A stretch of DNA of 64,000 bases from Inquilinus sp. KBS0705 (GCA_005938025.2 VCCI02000001.1:2232001-2296000), one strand, 5' to 3'; shown: positions 27,872-36,596, counted from the stretch's first letter. Notes: generated from the letters alone by a model not told the origin. Numbers and translations: made by a program.

Positions 27872-28134
27872 TGGCAAACGACCAAATTAAATACGTTACC
27901 GCCCCCAAAGTGGAGGATAACCGTAAAAAATACTGCCGTTTTAAAAAGAACGGTATTAAGTATATCGATTACAAAGACGCTAACTTTTTGTTAAAATTTA
28001 TTAATGATCAGGGTAAAGTTTTACCTCGCCGTTTAACCGGTACTTCATTAAAATTTCAGCGTAAAGTGGCCCAGGCCGTTAAACGTGCCCGCCACATTGG
28101 TTTATTACCTTACGTTACAGACTCATTAAAATAA
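27871..28134 (+). CDS. rpsR: 30S ribosomal protein S18
   Basis: 87 residues, full length. The [18 protein letters not shown] start and [31 protein letters not shown] core are typical of bS18. Partner of S6 in the small subunit. Translationally coupled to rpsF by a one-base overlap. Confidence 0.98.
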   Translation: MANDQIKYVTAPKVEDNRKKYCRFKKNGIKYIDYKDANFLLKFINDQGKVLPRRLTGTSLKFQRKVAQAVKRARHIGLLPYVTDSLK

Positions 28135-28136
28135 TC

Positions 28137-28142
28137 AGGAGG
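28137..28142 (+). promoter_or_regulatory. Strong Shine-Dalgarno before rplI
   Basis: AGGAGG, 8 bases before the rplI ATG. Shine-Dalgarno sequences are rare in Bacteroidota and in this window, so this one stands out. Confidence 0.7.
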
Positions 28143-28150
28143 TTTACAAA

Positions 28151-28594
28151 ATGGAAGTTATTTTAAAACAAGATGTAAAAAACCTGGGCGACAAAGACGA
28201 TGTAGTAAGCGTTAAACCAGGTTATGGCCGTAATTTCCTTATCCCTAAGGGTTATGCCATATTAGCCACAGAATCTGCACGTAAAGTATTAGCAGAAAAC
28301 CTGAAACAGGCTCAATTTAAACAAGATAAAATTCGCAAGGATGCAGACGCTATTGCTGCCCGTTTGGAAGGTGTAAAACTTACCATTGGCGCAAAAGCCG
28401 GCGAAACCGGTAAAATCTTCGGTGCTATTAATACCATACAGGTAGCTGATGCATTAAAGAAAGAAGGTTTTGAAGTTGACCGTCGTAGAATTACATTTGA
28501 CCAGGAGCCAAAATTTATTGGCGAGTACGTTGCAAATGTAAACTTGCACAAAGAAGTAAAAGTTCAGGTACCTTTTGAAGTAGTAGCTGAGTAA
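28151..28594 (+). CDS. rplI: 50S ribosomal protein L9
   Basis: 147 residues, full length. N-terminal MEVILKQDVKNLGDKDDVVSVKPGYGRNFLIPKGYA is the signature of bL9; the long connecting helix and C-terminal domain follow. It contacts 23S rRNA near the L1 stalk. Third gene of the operon, with its own strong Shine-Dalgarno. Confidence 0.98.
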   Translation: MEVILKQDVKNLGDKDDVVSVKPGYGRNFLIPKGYAILATESARKVLAENLKQAQFKQDKIRKDADAIAARLEGVKLTIGAKAGETGKIFGAINTIQVADALKKEGFEVDRRRITFDQEPKFIGEYVANVNLHKEVKVQVPFEVVAE

Positions 28595-28617
28595 TTCTTG
28601 TAAATTATACAGAATTT

Positions 28618-28652
28618 AAAAAGGTGTTTGGCTTGGTCCAAACACCTTTTTT
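28618..28652 (+). terminator. Intrinsic terminator of the rpsF operon
   Basis: Arms AAAAAGGTGTTTGG / CCAAACACCTTTTT, perfect 14 bp, followed by T-rich sequence. Confidence 0.9.
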
Positions 28653-28678
28653 GTTTTAATTAGAAAGCTTGTATAACA

Positions 28679-29425
28679 ATGGCAAAGGCGGCAGCAAAAA
28701 AATCGGGATCGAAATATCGAAATCCAAAATCAAAGTTCGGCGGCATATTTAAGCTGATCTGGCGTATTGTTAAAATTGCCTTTATCACCTTTGTAGCCGC
28801 CAGTTTGTTTGGCGTTATCCTTTTCCGTTTTGTTAACCCGCCCTTTACCTGGCTAATGGTGCAACGCGGCTTTGAGCGCAAAAGCAATGGCAAAGATTGG
28901 AAGATAGACAAAAAGTGGGTGGATTTTGACCAAATTGCCGACGCTATGAAACGCGCTGCTGTAGCAGCCGAAGACCAAACCTTTTTAGAGAACCACGGCT
29001 TTGATTTTACCGCCATTGAAAAGGCCATCCAAAAAAACGCCAAAAGCAAAAAGCTGATAGGCGGCAGTACCATTACCCAACAAACCGCTAAAAATGTATT
29101 CCTTTACCCCGGCCGTTCGTTTGTGCGCAAAGGGTTCGAGGCTTGGTTTACTATACTGATAGAAGCTTTTTGGAGCAAAAAGCGCATTATGGAAGTGTAC
29201 CTTAATGTTATTGAAATGGGCGACGGTATTTACGGCGTCGAGGCGGCATCGCAGGCTTACTTTCATATACCTGCATCGCAGCTAAACAGGCGGCAGGCAG
29301 CAGCCATAGCGGTTATATTCCCAAGTCCGTTACGGTGGTCGGCCACCAAGCCAACCCGCTATCTAAGGCACAGGCAGTACCTGATACTAAAAAACATGCG
29401 CCGCCTGGGTCCGCTGGAGTTTTAG
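28679..29425 (+). CDS. mtgA: Monofunctional peptidoglycan transglycosylase
   Basis: 248 residues. A single N-terminal membrane helix (about 28-55) anchors a GT51 glycosyltransferase domain: EDQTFLENHGFD with the catalytic Glu, GGSTITQQTAKN, and the RIMEVYLNVIEMGDGIYGVE motif. There is no transpeptidase domain. It polymerises lipid II into glycan strands on the outer face of the inner membrane. The basic N-terminus (KAAAKKSGSKYR) is cytoplasmic. Confidence 0.95.
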   Translation: MAKAAAKKSGSKYRNPKSKFGGIFKLIWRIVKIAFITFVAASLFGVILFRFVNPPFTWLMVQRGFERKSNGKDWKIDKKWVDFDQIADAMKRAAVAAEDQTFLENHGFDFTAIEKAIQKNAKSKKLIGGSTITQQTAKNVFLYPGRSFVRKGFEAWFTILIEAFWSKKRIMEVYLNVIEMGDGIYGVEAASQAYFHIPASQLNRRQAAAIAVIFPSPLRWSATKPTRYLRHRQYLILKNMRRLGPLEF

Positions 29426-29452
29426 GTTACTTAACACCATTCCTAAAACCCA

Positions 29453-29561
29453 TGTCATTTCGACCGTAGGGAGAAATCTTATACACCATACTTTAACATT
29501 ATGCACGTTGCGCTTACCGCTTGTATAAGATCCCTCGTCGCTGCGCTCGCTCGGGATGACA
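29453..29561. repeat. Intergenic hairpin repeat, copy 1
   Basis: A 109-base unit opening with TGTCATTTCGACCGTAGGG and closing with CTCGCTCGGGATGACA; the two ends can pair, giving a long imperfect hairpin (TCTTATAC against GTATAAGA inside). It lies between mtgA and the DUF1801 gene. Units of this look are scattered in Sphingobacteriaceae genomes (general knowledge, not checked here). Confidence 0.85.
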
Positions 29562-29574
29562 GCTTCTAAAAAAA

Positions 29575-29682
29575 TGTCATTTCGACCGTAGGGAGAAATC
29601 TTATACGCCATACTTTAACAATATGCATGTTGCGATTACGCTTGTATAAGATCCCTCGTCGCTGCGCTCGCTCGGGATGACA
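29575..29682. repeat. Intergenic hairpin repeat, copy 2
   Basis: Direct tandem copy of the 29453-29561 unit, 108 bases long. The outer parts are identical and the differences are concentrated in the central loop. The 13-base spacer between copies is A-rich. Confidence 0.85.
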
Positions 29683-29713
29683 AATTGAAAAAAATAGCCC
29701 GCTAACTTACTGA

Positions 29714-30334
29714 CTACTTGTACTTCCAATTCCTGATTTTGCCCTCGCTTATCCATTCCAGTCCCTCTTTTAAACGCTTCTCGCGGGTGGCTTCGCTTTT
29801 GGCTTCCTCAAACCAGGTAATGTATTCCTTTTTTTGCGATGGGCTAAACTTATCAAAGTATGCTTTAGCGGCGGGTGTTTGGTTTAACAATTCCGTTAGA
29901 TAGTTTGGCGTATCTAAAACCGTAGCTGCGGGTTTAGGCGCTGCCTTTTTCGCTGTGCCTTTTGTAGACTTTGGCGCCTCCTTTTGCGCCATTGCCTGGC
30001 GTATATACCATATCAGCACGTCATCATCGGGTATATCGGCCACGGTGGTTAATTTCCCAATATTACCGGCAGCTTCGCCCCCATCAGTATATAATATGCC
30101 GTGCGGGTCGGGTAAGTCGCCGGCTTTCCAAAAACCAAAGCCCGCGTGCTGCTTAAAGGCCATCATAAAGCAAAGCACACCATTATACTCAAAAAATGGC
30201 GCGCTCCATTTTATGGTTTCCGTTATCTCCGGCGATGCGCGGTGCACCAGTTGCCGCAGGTGGGTTAAAATGGGTTTAGCAAAATCGGCAGCCTTATCTA
30301 TGTAGGCATCTACCCGGCTATCATATTGTTCCAT
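29714..30334 (-). CDS. DUF1801/YdeI-OmdA family protein
   Basis: 206 residues. The N-terminal part (about 15-110) is a DUF1801 domain (ETIKWSAPFFEYNGVLCFMMAFKQHAGFGFWK), and the C-terminal part (about 140-206) is the YdeI/OmdA-like helical region with the YITWFEEAKSEATREKRLKEG motif. A lysine- and proline-rich linker joins them. Cytoplasmic; the biochemical role is unknown, although YdeI-type proteins have been linked to stress and peptide protection. Confidence 0.85.
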   Translation of the reverse strand: MEQYDSRVDAYIDKAADFAKPILTHLRQLVHRASPEITETIKWSAPFFEYNGVLCFMMAFKQHAGFGFWKAGDLPDPHGILYTDGGEAAGNIGKLTTVADIPDDDVLIWYIRQAMAQKEAPKSTKGTAKKAAPKPAATVLDTPNYLTELLNQTPAAKAYFDKFSPSQKKEYITWFEEAKSEATREKRLKEGLEWISEGKIRNWKYK

Positions 30335-30399
30335 AATGTATTTAATTATTAGTAAAAATATAAATTATTATAACTTAGTGTTACCAATTACACAACTTT

Positions 30400-30942
30400 A
30401 TGAGGCCTGTTTTGCGCGCATTATTAGTTTGCTTTTTGTTTACAGCAACCATCACCGGCTGCAAGCTTGACCCGCCTGTGTACCCCGATACCCCCGCCAC
30501 CACAGTGCCCGAGGTTGACGACGGCACCGACGCGCCCACTGACGCAACTTATACCATCCCTATTGGTGCTATTAATACCATCGCTTTCCAGGTAGATGGC
30601 GGCGATATTAATACCTTAGCATCGGCAACCGCTATAGTTACCCAGCCCGATGCTACAACGCCTAATGGCTATACCGGCATATCGGTAGATCTTACAAATC
30701 CCGATGCTACTTTCAGGCTAAATTTTAGAGACATCACAGCCGGCATTAAGGTGAACGACCTGCTGGCCATTTTATATAAAGATTTTAACCTTACCGATGA
30801 TAGTGGTGGCACCATTAAGGTAACCACCTTTAAAAAGATAGGAGAATCGTACCATATAAGGGGTTATTTTAAAGTGGTAGCCAAAGACGAAAGGGATAAT
30901 ACCATGCACACCGTTATCGGCTCATTTAATATACAGCAATAA
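30400..30942 (+). CDS. Lipoprotein, unknown function
   Basis: 180 residues. The signal peptide ends in the lipobox ITGC at residues 18-21, then an acidic/proline-rich spacer (PPVYPDTPATTVPEVDDG) leads to a beta-rich domain of about 130 residues. No family recognised. It is 25 bases upstream of the DinB-like gene. Confidence 0.75.
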   Translation: MRPVLRALLVCFLFTATITGCKLDPPVYPDTPATTVPEVDDGTDAPTDATYTIPIGAINTIAFQVDGGDINTLASATAIVTQPDATTPNGYTGISVDLTNPDATFRLNFRDITAGIKVNDLLAILYKDFNLTDDSGGTIKVTTFKKIGESYHIRGYFKVVAKDERDNTMHTVIGSFNIQQ

Positions 30943-30967
30943 ACTTAACGGCTTAATTGAGATAACG

Positions 30968-31420
30968 ATGAACAAGTTTATTGATATTACGGATCGCCCG
31001 GCTATGCGAAAAGCCTTTACCGGGCTTAGTGCAGATACCCAACCTGTTTGGGGCAAAATGAAGCCACAGCAAATGGTAGAGCATATGATAGACCAGGTTG
31101 AATATACCAATGGCAAAAAGATACCTACGCTGGATGTATCGCCCGGGGATGCTGCCAAAAGCAAACAACTGTGGATATATACCGATGCCGAAATTCCAAG
31201 AAATGTGTTTGTAAAGGCATTAGATGAAGTGTATCGCTATCCAACACTTAGCCGGGCCATTGAACAGGTATTTATTGAACTGGACGATTTTGACGCTTAT
31301 TTAAAACCGCCCGGCACTACCGCCATACACGGGGGCTTTGGCCCCATGAACCATAAGGAATGGGTAATATGGCACGGCAAACATTTTACGCATCATTTAA
31401 AGCAGTTTAGCCTTATCTGA
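30968..31420 (+). CDS. DUF1569/DinB-like protein
   Basis: 150 residues. A four-helix-bundle DinB-like protein of the DUF1569 type: WGKMKPQQMVEHMIDQV at about 28-44 and HGGFGPMNHKEWVIWHGKHFTHHLKQF at the end. The histidines (His39, and the C-terminal HxxxH cluster) are the usual metal ligands of this fold. Function unknown. Confidence 0.85.
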   Translation: MNKFIDITDRPAMRKAFTGLSADTQPVWGKMKPQQMVEHMIDQVEYTNGKKIPTLDVSPGDAAKSKQLWIYTDAEIPRNVFVKALDEVYRYPTLSRAIEQVFIELDDFDAYLKPPGTTAIHGGFGPMNHKEWVIWHGKHFTHHLKQFSLI

Positions 31421-31457
31421 TCAACTTGTAATAATTAAGTTTGAAGACGATAGTTTA

Positions 31458-31796
31458 TTAAGAAAACAACTCGTTAATTAGTGCCGTAAGATACTTTTTA
31501 TCAATGCTACTTTCGTCAGATTTATCGTAAATAGTAAGCATATTTATGGTGATATATGCATCAGATTGTATAACAAGAAAAGTAATGATCCTGTAACCTC
31601 CGCTTTTCCCTTTCCCTTTACTTTTTATGGCAAGCCTTATTTTATGTAATCCGGCGCCCAGATCAGCACCTTGTTTTGGATTATCTAATAAGCTTTTCTC
31701 AAGTTCTTCCAAGTCACTTACAAGTGATAAATGCCGCTTTTTTAAATCCTTAGCCTTTCTGATAAAAACAGAAGAATAAATGATTTTATTAGGCAT
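31458..31796 (-). CDS. RelE/ParE-type toxin
   Basis: 112 residues, basic. The arrangement FIRKAKDLKKRHLSLVSDLEELE followed by HKIRLAIKSKGKGKSGGYRIITFLV is that of RelE/HigB-fold toxins, ribosome-dependent mRNA nucleases or gyrase inhibitors. Its start overlaps the stop of the upstream antitoxin by one base (TAATG), the usual coupling. Confidence 0.8.
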   Translation of the reverse strand: MPNKIIYSSVFIRKAKDLKKRHLSLVSDLEELEKSLLDNPKQGADLGAGLHKIRLAIKSKGKGKSGGYRIITFLVIQSDAYITINMLTIYDKSDESSIDKKYLTALINELFS

Positions 31797-31987
31797 TATA
31801 TATCCTTTAGCGATGGAGACTTCGCTTCACCGGATTGTATATTCTTAACTTCTTTTAACGCGGTAGCAATTTCTTCAGTTAATGAACTTACCTGCGGGGT
31901 ATCAATAATTTTCGCCTTAAACTTCTTCAAAATAGTTAATACCACCTCTGCATCGCTATCTTTTACTTGTACTGTGAAGGTTGTCAT
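31796..31987 (-). CDS. Antitoxin of the RelE-type pair
   Basis: 63 residues, acidic C-terminus with a short N-terminal beta segment (TTFTVQVKDSDAEVVLTILKKF). It resembles the small antitoxins that precede RelE-type toxins in Bacteroidota. It should bind and neutralise the toxin. Identification rests mainly on position and the one-base overlap. Confidence 0.7.
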   Translation of the reverse strand: MTTFTVQVKDSDAEVVLTILKKFKAKIIDTPQVSSLTEEIATALKEVKNIQSGEAKSPSLKDI

Positions 31988-32007
31988 AAAACAAATTTAA
32001 CAAATTT

Positions 32008-32493
32008 TTATGCACTAACTAAATCTCTAAAAAGCTGTATATGCCAGCTATCTTTAAAAGGCACCTCCCATTTGGTTTGCAGTTCGGCTACGTTTTGGGC
32101 AAGGTTGTTAAATACAATGGTTTCGGTGTTTATTTTGCCTTGTTTAAGCAGGTCTTCAAACTGCTGGCGCGGTACCGATAGCACTTCCTCTCCATCGCGG
32201 TAGGCCAGGTTAAACCTGTCAAACAGGTTAATGCCAAACTGCTGCTCCAGCTGTTTCATAAAGTTTACCGATTTATCGATAGAGCAACCGCTTGCGCCGG
32301 CCTGGCTTTCGTCTACAATAAGTATCAAAAACCGGTTGTAGCGTATCTCGGCCCTGGCTTTTAACTGGTGGTTGTGCGCTGTCCAGCCGGTGGTAAAATT
32401 ATCCAGTTGTACCTGCAATTTAAGCACTTCGTCGGCCGTTAATTTACGGTCCGATTGGTATACCCAAACTCGTGAATGTGAAGAAAATTCCAT
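32008..32493 (-). CDS. Conserved protein, unknown function
   Basis: 161 residues, no signal or membrane segment. Sequence such as WTAHNHQLKARAEIRYNRFLILIVDE and ASGCSIDKSVNFMKQLEQQFG matches a protein conserved across Bacteroidota that is often mislabelled ABC transporter ATPase; no Walker motif is present here. Function unknown. Confidence 0.8.
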   Translation of the reverse strand: MEFSSHSRVWVYQSDRKLTADEVLKLQVQLDNFTTGWTAHNHQLKARAEIRYNRFLILIVDESQAGASGCSIDKSVNFMKQLEQQFGINLFDRFNLAYRDGEEVLSVPRQQFEDLLKQGKINTETIVFNNLAQNVAELQTKWEVPFKDSWHIQLFRDLVSA

Positions 32494-32563
32494 ACTACAA
32501 ATTTATTCAATTAATTAACTTGGAAGTATTATTTGTTGTCATGCTAAAATCAATTCTACCAAA

Positions 32564-33025
32564 GTGAAAAAAGCATCAATTATTTGGATATTATTGCTCA
32601 TAGGGCCGTTTTTATACAGCTTTAAGGCTTTTATGGACGAGCAGGAATGGATAACCTGGGGCAACCGTTTCCTTACCGAGAGCTACGACCCATCAACTGA
32701 AGCTAAGATAAAGAAATGGGAAATAAGCCTCACACCCGACCATTTTATACGCCTGCAAAAAACTTATCAACAGGGCAAACGCGAGTATTATTCCTTCAAT
32801 TTACAACGTTTTAACGGCCTGGAATATGTGCCCGGGCAAGCCGCTACCGATACCCTCGAAATGAAAACACAGGCCGACGATATCATCATCCAAACCTTTG
32901 ACGACCCCAAAGGCGACATCGACTCGATGGGCACCATACTTGATATCCCGGTCAAAAAATTAGCTCCTGAAAGATTGGACAGTTTAAAACAGGCACTGCA
33001 ATTTTTAAAAGCAAAAAGCTTATAA
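32564..33025 (+). CDS. Small exported or membrane-anchored protein
   Basis: 153 residues from a GTG start (32564). The N-terminus is one hydrophobic segment (IIWILLLIGPFLYSF), a signal peptide or anchor. The rest is polar and mixed alpha/beta, with no recognised domain. Its end overlaps the convergent Fe-S protein gene by six bases. Confidence 0.65.
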   Translation: MKKASIIWILLLIGPFLYSFKAFMDEQEWITWGNRFLTESYDPSTEAKIKKWEISLTPDHFIRLQKTYQQGKREYYSFNLQRFNGLEYVPGQAATDTLEMKTQADDIIIQTFDDPKGDIDSMGTILDIPVKKLAPERLDSLKQALQFLKAKSL

Positions 33026-33808
33026 ACCGTTTGCCCTAACTGTTATTTCGGCAATATCCAGCACCTTTATATCCTGTTCTTTTTCGATGTGCTTAATGCC
33101 GTCGCTTAGCATGGTCATACAAAACGGGCAACCCGATGCTACAATTTGCGCTTTAGCTTCCAGTACATCCTCCATCCGCTCAATATTGATATCCTTTTTG
33201 CCCGGCTCAGGTTCTTTAAACATTTGGGCGCCGCCCGCGCCGCAGCACAGGCCGTTGCTTTTACAGCGTTTCATCTCAACCAGTTCGGTGTCCAGTATCT
33301 CTAAAGCGGCGCGTGGGGCCTCGTAAACGTTATTGCCACGGCCAAGGTAGCATGGGTCGTGAAAAGTTATCCTGCGGCCCTTAAAGCTCTCTCCGCCCTC
33401 AGCCTTTAGTTTGCCTTCGTCTATCAGTTGTTGTATTAGTTGGGTGTGGTGTATTACGTCATACGTTCCGCCAAGGCCCGGGTATTCGTTGCGGATGGTG
33501 TTAAAGCAATGCGGGCAGCCGGTTACTATCTTTTTTATGTTATAGCCGTTAAGCACCTCAATATTGGTCATGGCCTGCATCTGGAACAAAAACTCGTTAC
33601 CGGCGCGTTTTGCAGGGTCGCCGGTGCAGCTTTCTTCGGTACCTAATACGGCATAGCTGATACCTACGTGCTGTAATATTTTACAAATATCGCGGGTGAT
33701 TTTTTGCGCGCGCTCGTCAAAACTGCCTGCACAGCCTACCCAAAAAAGTATTTCGGGCTCTTTGCCTTCGGCAGCCATTTGGGCCATGGTTGGTATGGTT
33801 TGGTTCAT
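33020..33808 (-). CDS. CCG-domain Fe-S protein (heterodisulfide reductase type)
   Basis: 262 residues. Two cysteine-rich CCG-type modules: the first has VGCAGSFDERAQ, ESCTGDPAKRAG and TGCPHCFN (the usual CCG replaced by SCTG), the second DPCYLGRGN, LCCGAGGAQMF and SGCPFCM. Such domains bind a [4Fe-4S] cluster and work with a membrane Fe-S partner in HdrB/GlpC/LldE-like electron transfer. The membrane partner is encoded in the same operon, two genes upstream. Confidence 0.92.
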   Translation of the reverse strand: MNQTIPTMAQMAAEGKEPEILFWVGCAGSFDERAQKITRDICKILQHVGISYAVLGTEESCTGDPAKRAGNEFLFQMQAMTNIEVLNGYNIKKIVTGCPHCFNTIRNEYPGLGGTYDVIHHTQLIQQLIDEGKLKAEGGESFKGRRITFHDPCYLGRGNNVYEAPRAALEILDTELVEMKRCKSNGLCCGAGGAQMFKEPEPGKKDINIERMEDVLEAKAQIVASGCPFCMTMLSDGIKHIEKEQDIKVLDIAEITVRANGL

Positions 33809-33824
33809 TTATTTAAGCTTTAGC

Positions 33825-34253
33825 TTACTCAACAGATTCGCTTATCTCTGTTATAAATTCGTTTATGCTGCTGTAATTTTCAAAAGTAATGGCCGAGTTA
33901 ATGGCCTTTAGCTGATTAAGTATATCAAGCGCCAGGCTTATGGCATCAACCTCTATCCCATCCATCCGTGGGTTTAGATTAATACCGGCCAGTGTTTCAT
34001 TTTCGGCCATTTCCATGCACCAATCCTCTAAAAAAATGGCCAGTGGCACCTCGGTTGGCGTGTAGTTTTTCCAGTCCTCGCGGGCGCTTAGCTTTGCCAG
34101 GGTGCGGTCAGACCAAAACGGGATCAACGCCACCTCTTCATCCTCGGCAGATTCGGTATTGGCCCAGCCTGTTTTGCTTTTTAGGCCCCAAACCAGCTTT
34201 GATGCCGCCACTTTTTCTATAAACTGCCTATACTTTAAATCTTGCTCTTCCAT
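33825..34253 (-). CDS. DUF2750 protein
   Basis: 142 residues, DUF2750 from about 8 to 120 (RQFIEKVAASKLVWGLKS, then VALIPFWSDRTLAK). Soluble, acidic, unknown function. It is sandwiched between two Fe-S electron-transfer genes with gaps of 16 and 44 bases, so it is probably co-transcribed. Confidence 0.85.
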   Translation of the reverse strand: MEEQDLKYRQFIEKVAASKLVWGLKSKTGWANTESAEDEEVALIPFWSDRTLAKLSAREDWKNYTPTEVPLAIFLEDWCMEMAENETLAGINLNPRMDGIEVDAISLALDILNQLKAINSAITFENYSSINEFITEISESVE

Positions 34254-34297
34254 CTTTATTAATTCTTATCATCTGCATATTGCACATCTGCACATCA

Positions 34298-35596
34298 CTA
34301 CTCTTTCTCCGCCCAGTTAAATCTATCGGCCTGACTGTATTTCCAGGGGGCGCCGTTATTTTCCATATTGCCGAACATATTATTAAGGCTGGCCGGCGCC
34401 TGCGATTCTTCCATCACTATATACCGGCGCATATCAACAATTATCTCCAGCGGGTTAATGTTTACCGGACAGGCCTCTACGCAGGCATTACAGGTGGTAC
34501 AGGCCCACAATTCTTCCCGGGTGATGTAGTCGTCCAGTAAAGTTTTACCGTCGTTATGATCTTTGCCATGCTTGTCTATATTGTTGCCTACTTCGGTTAG
34601 CCTGTCGCGGGTATCCATCATTATTTTGCGGGGCGATAGCAGCTTACCCGTAATATTAGCCGGGCATACCGATGTGCACCTGCCGCATTCGGTGCAGGTA
34701 TAGGCTTCCATCAGGTTTTTCCAGGTGAGGTCGGTTACATCCTTGGCACCAAAACGGCTTACCTCGGTGGCTTCGGGTACAAACGAAGGGTCGAGCATGG
34801 CCTTAACCTCGGTGGTAACTGATGGCATGTTACTAAACTCGCCCTTGGGCTCCAACTTAGAATAATACACATTAGGGAAAGCCAATAGGATATGAAAATG
34901 CTTTGAATAAGGCAGGTAGTTTAAAAAGGCCAGTATACCTATAATATGGAACCACCAGCAGCCCCTCTCTATATTTTGCAGCGCGTTGGCACCCGCAGGC
35001 AACAGCGGCGCTACCAAAGAGCTTACCGGGAAACTTCCCGCCTGCACGTAATGGCCAAAATGCAATAGCTGTAATTTATAATCGGCGGCGTTCATGGTTA
35101 AAAAGGCCATCATCAGTAGTATCTCTATCGTAAGGATGTAGTTAGCGTCAGACTTTGGCCACGTGGTCATCTCTACGCCGCTGAAGCGCTTTAGGCGGAT
35201 GATGTTGCGCCTTGCCAAAAATACCACGCAGGCCACCAGTACCAATAGCGCCAGGCCCTCAAACCCGCCTATCAGCAAGCCATACAGGCTGCCCAGCGGC
35301 CTGGCAAATATGCGGTGCGACCCAAATATGCCATCAATCATTATCTCCAGCACTTCCAGGTTAATAATGATGAACCCGATATAGATAAAAAAGTGCATTA
35401 CAGCCGCCACAGGGCGTTTTACCATTTTGGTTTGACCAAGGGCCACCTTTGCCATTATCTTCCAGCGCAGGGCGGGCTGGTCGCTGCGGTCGGCAGGTTT
35501 ACCCAGTAGTATATTGCGCCTTACCTTAGCCACGTTTTTGCCAAAAAGGAAAGCCGCGCCAAGTAAAATGATGATAAATATAACCTGTGCTATCAT
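34298..35596 (-). CDS. Membrane Fe-S oxidoreductase (HdrE/HdrC-like)
   Basis: 432 residues. Five or six helices in the first 250 residues resemble a NarI/HdrE-type b-cytochrome module; then a soluble domain with two [4Fe-4S] motifs, CTECGRCTSVCP near 295 and CTTCNACVEACP near 360. It likely moves electrons between quinone and a cytoplasmic donor, with the CCG protein as the third component. First gene of the operon. Confidence 0.92.
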   Translation of the reverse strand: MIAQVIFIIILLGAAFLFGKNVAKVRRNILLGKPADRSDQPALRWKIMAKVALGQTKMVKRPVAAVMHFFIYIGFIIINLEVLEIMIDGIFGSHRIFARPLGSLYGLLIGGFEGLALLVLVACVVFLARRNIIRLKRFSGVEMTTWPKSDANYILTIEILLMMAFLTMNAADYKLQLLHFGHYVQAGSFPVSSLVAPLLPAGANALQNIERGCWWFHIIGILAFLNYLPYSKHFHILLAFPNVYYSKLEPKGEFSNMPSVTTEVKAMLDPSFVPEATEVSRFGAKDVTDLTWKNLMEAYTCTECGRCTSVCPANITGKLLSPRKIMMDTRDRLTEVGNNIDKHGKDHNDGKTLLDDYITREELWACTTCNACVEACPVNINPLEIIVDMRRYIVMEESQAPASLNNMFGNMENNGAPWKYSQADRFNWAEKE

Positions 35597-35792
35597 TATG
35601 CGTGCATAGTAATTTTAAGCTAAAGTATGCAATTGTTTTATAGTTGAAACGTTTAAAAGTTGAAATGTTTTATAAAAAATATTTGCCGGCATAACCTGCT
35701 GTAAATCAACATTGCAGGCTTAGGGCGTGGCGTCATTGGCTTTGTTGCTTAACTAAAAATGAAAAAAAACTTTCTGAGAATAAAAAAAACGC

Positions 35793-35800
35793 TACATTTG
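35793..35800 (+). promoter_or_regulatory. -7 promoter element of tRNA-Phe
   Basis: TACATTTG, 17 bases before the tRNA and identical to the rpsF -7 box. The -33 region (TTTCTG near 35770) is weaker. Confidence 0.65.
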
Positions 35801-35817
35801 CAAACCTTAAACGGAGC

Positions 35818-35890
35818 GGTATCATAGCTCAGTCGGTAGAGCAAAGGACTGAAAATCCTTGTGTCGCTGGTTCGATCCCAGCTGATACCA
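35818..35890 (+). tRNA. tRNA-Phe(GAA)
   Basis: 73 nt. Acceptor stem GGTATCA/TGATACC perfect, T arm GCTGG TTCGATC CCAGC, anticodon loop CTGAAAA giving GAA, discriminator A73, no CCA encoded. Confidence 0.97.
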
Positions 35891-35915
35891 CAACAAAAAG
35901 TAAAAATTAAAAAGT

Positions 35916-35949
35916 AAAAAAGCCTTCAGATATTTCTGGAGGCTTTTTT
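35916..35949. terminator. Terminator after tRNA-Phe
   Basis: Arms AAAAAGCCTTCAGA / TCTGGAGGCTTTTT, T-rich on the plus strand. It could also serve the convergent DUF308 gene. Confidence 0.85.
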
Positions 35950-35989
35950 TGTTTAGCGATTATATACTTGATGGTATCACCCGTCGAAT

Positions 35990-36541
35990 TTAGTTTGGAT
36001 CAGAGTCGGCGTTCTTTAACAGGCGATAAGCCGCAAGCAGATAATAAAAAGCACCAAATGCGGCATAGCCTGCCAAGCTACTGATTCCTTTGGACGGATC
36101 GTGCGCCAGTAGGATAAATGAGGTGCCGCCGATCATGGATTGGCCGCCGCTGATGATCATAGGCCATTGACCACTCAGAAATTTCCGGCGGCGCAGGCCT
36201 AAGATCAGTTGAATTAATCCGGTGCTGATAGCCCAAGCGCCGAATACCATTAACGTTTCAGGGACGCCTTTTTGAATAGTGATGCCAACCGCTATAGTGG
36301 TTATACCACTAATCACCAAATTGGCGTATTGTGATTTTTTATTTGAAGCAGCCTGATTAGCGCGTATATCCAGGATAGTACCTACGATATCCCAGGCTGG
36401 GTAAATGATTAGTAAAAAGGCAGCGAATGTTGGTGATGTTTTCGCAAAAATAGCGACCAGGATCACCCAAATAATTGAAAAGCCGGCACGGACAAAATAA
36501 AGCCTGCGCAAGGAGTGAGCGGTTGAAGGGACTGTTGTCAT
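35990..36541 (-). CDS. DUF308-type membrane protein
   Basis: 183 residues, about six membrane helices. It resembles HdeD/DUF308 proteins (LYFVRAGFSIIWVILVAIF, FGAWAISTGLIQLILGLRRR). These are inner-membrane proteins linked to acid or general stress in enterics; function here unknown. It is divergent from a Crp/Fnr regulator gene, with two Crp/Fnr-type boxes in between, so it is a probable target. Confidence 0.82.
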   Translation of the reverse strand: MTTVPSTAHSLRRLYFVRAGFSIIWVILVAIFAKTSPTFAAFLLIIYPAWDIVGTILDIRANQAASNKKSQYANLVISGITTIAVGITIQKGVPETLMVFGAWAISTGLIQLILGLRRRKFLSGQWPMIISGGQSMIGGTSFILLAHDPSKGISSLAGYAAFGAFYYLLAAYRLLKNADSDPN

Positions 36542-36596
36542 GAGTTTGTTGATTAATATTTAATGCCACAAAGGTGTGTTGTAGCATACAGGCTGT

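Noticed and set aside
29387..29611. Minus-strand open frame over the tandem repeat
   Set aside because: It lies across mtgA's end and a repeat unit; the coding look comes from the repeat sequence.
31458..31987. Toxin-antitoxin pair as part of a larger defence island
   Set aside because: The neighbours are ordinary housekeeping or unknown proteins; no nuclease, helicase or recombinase gene is nearby.
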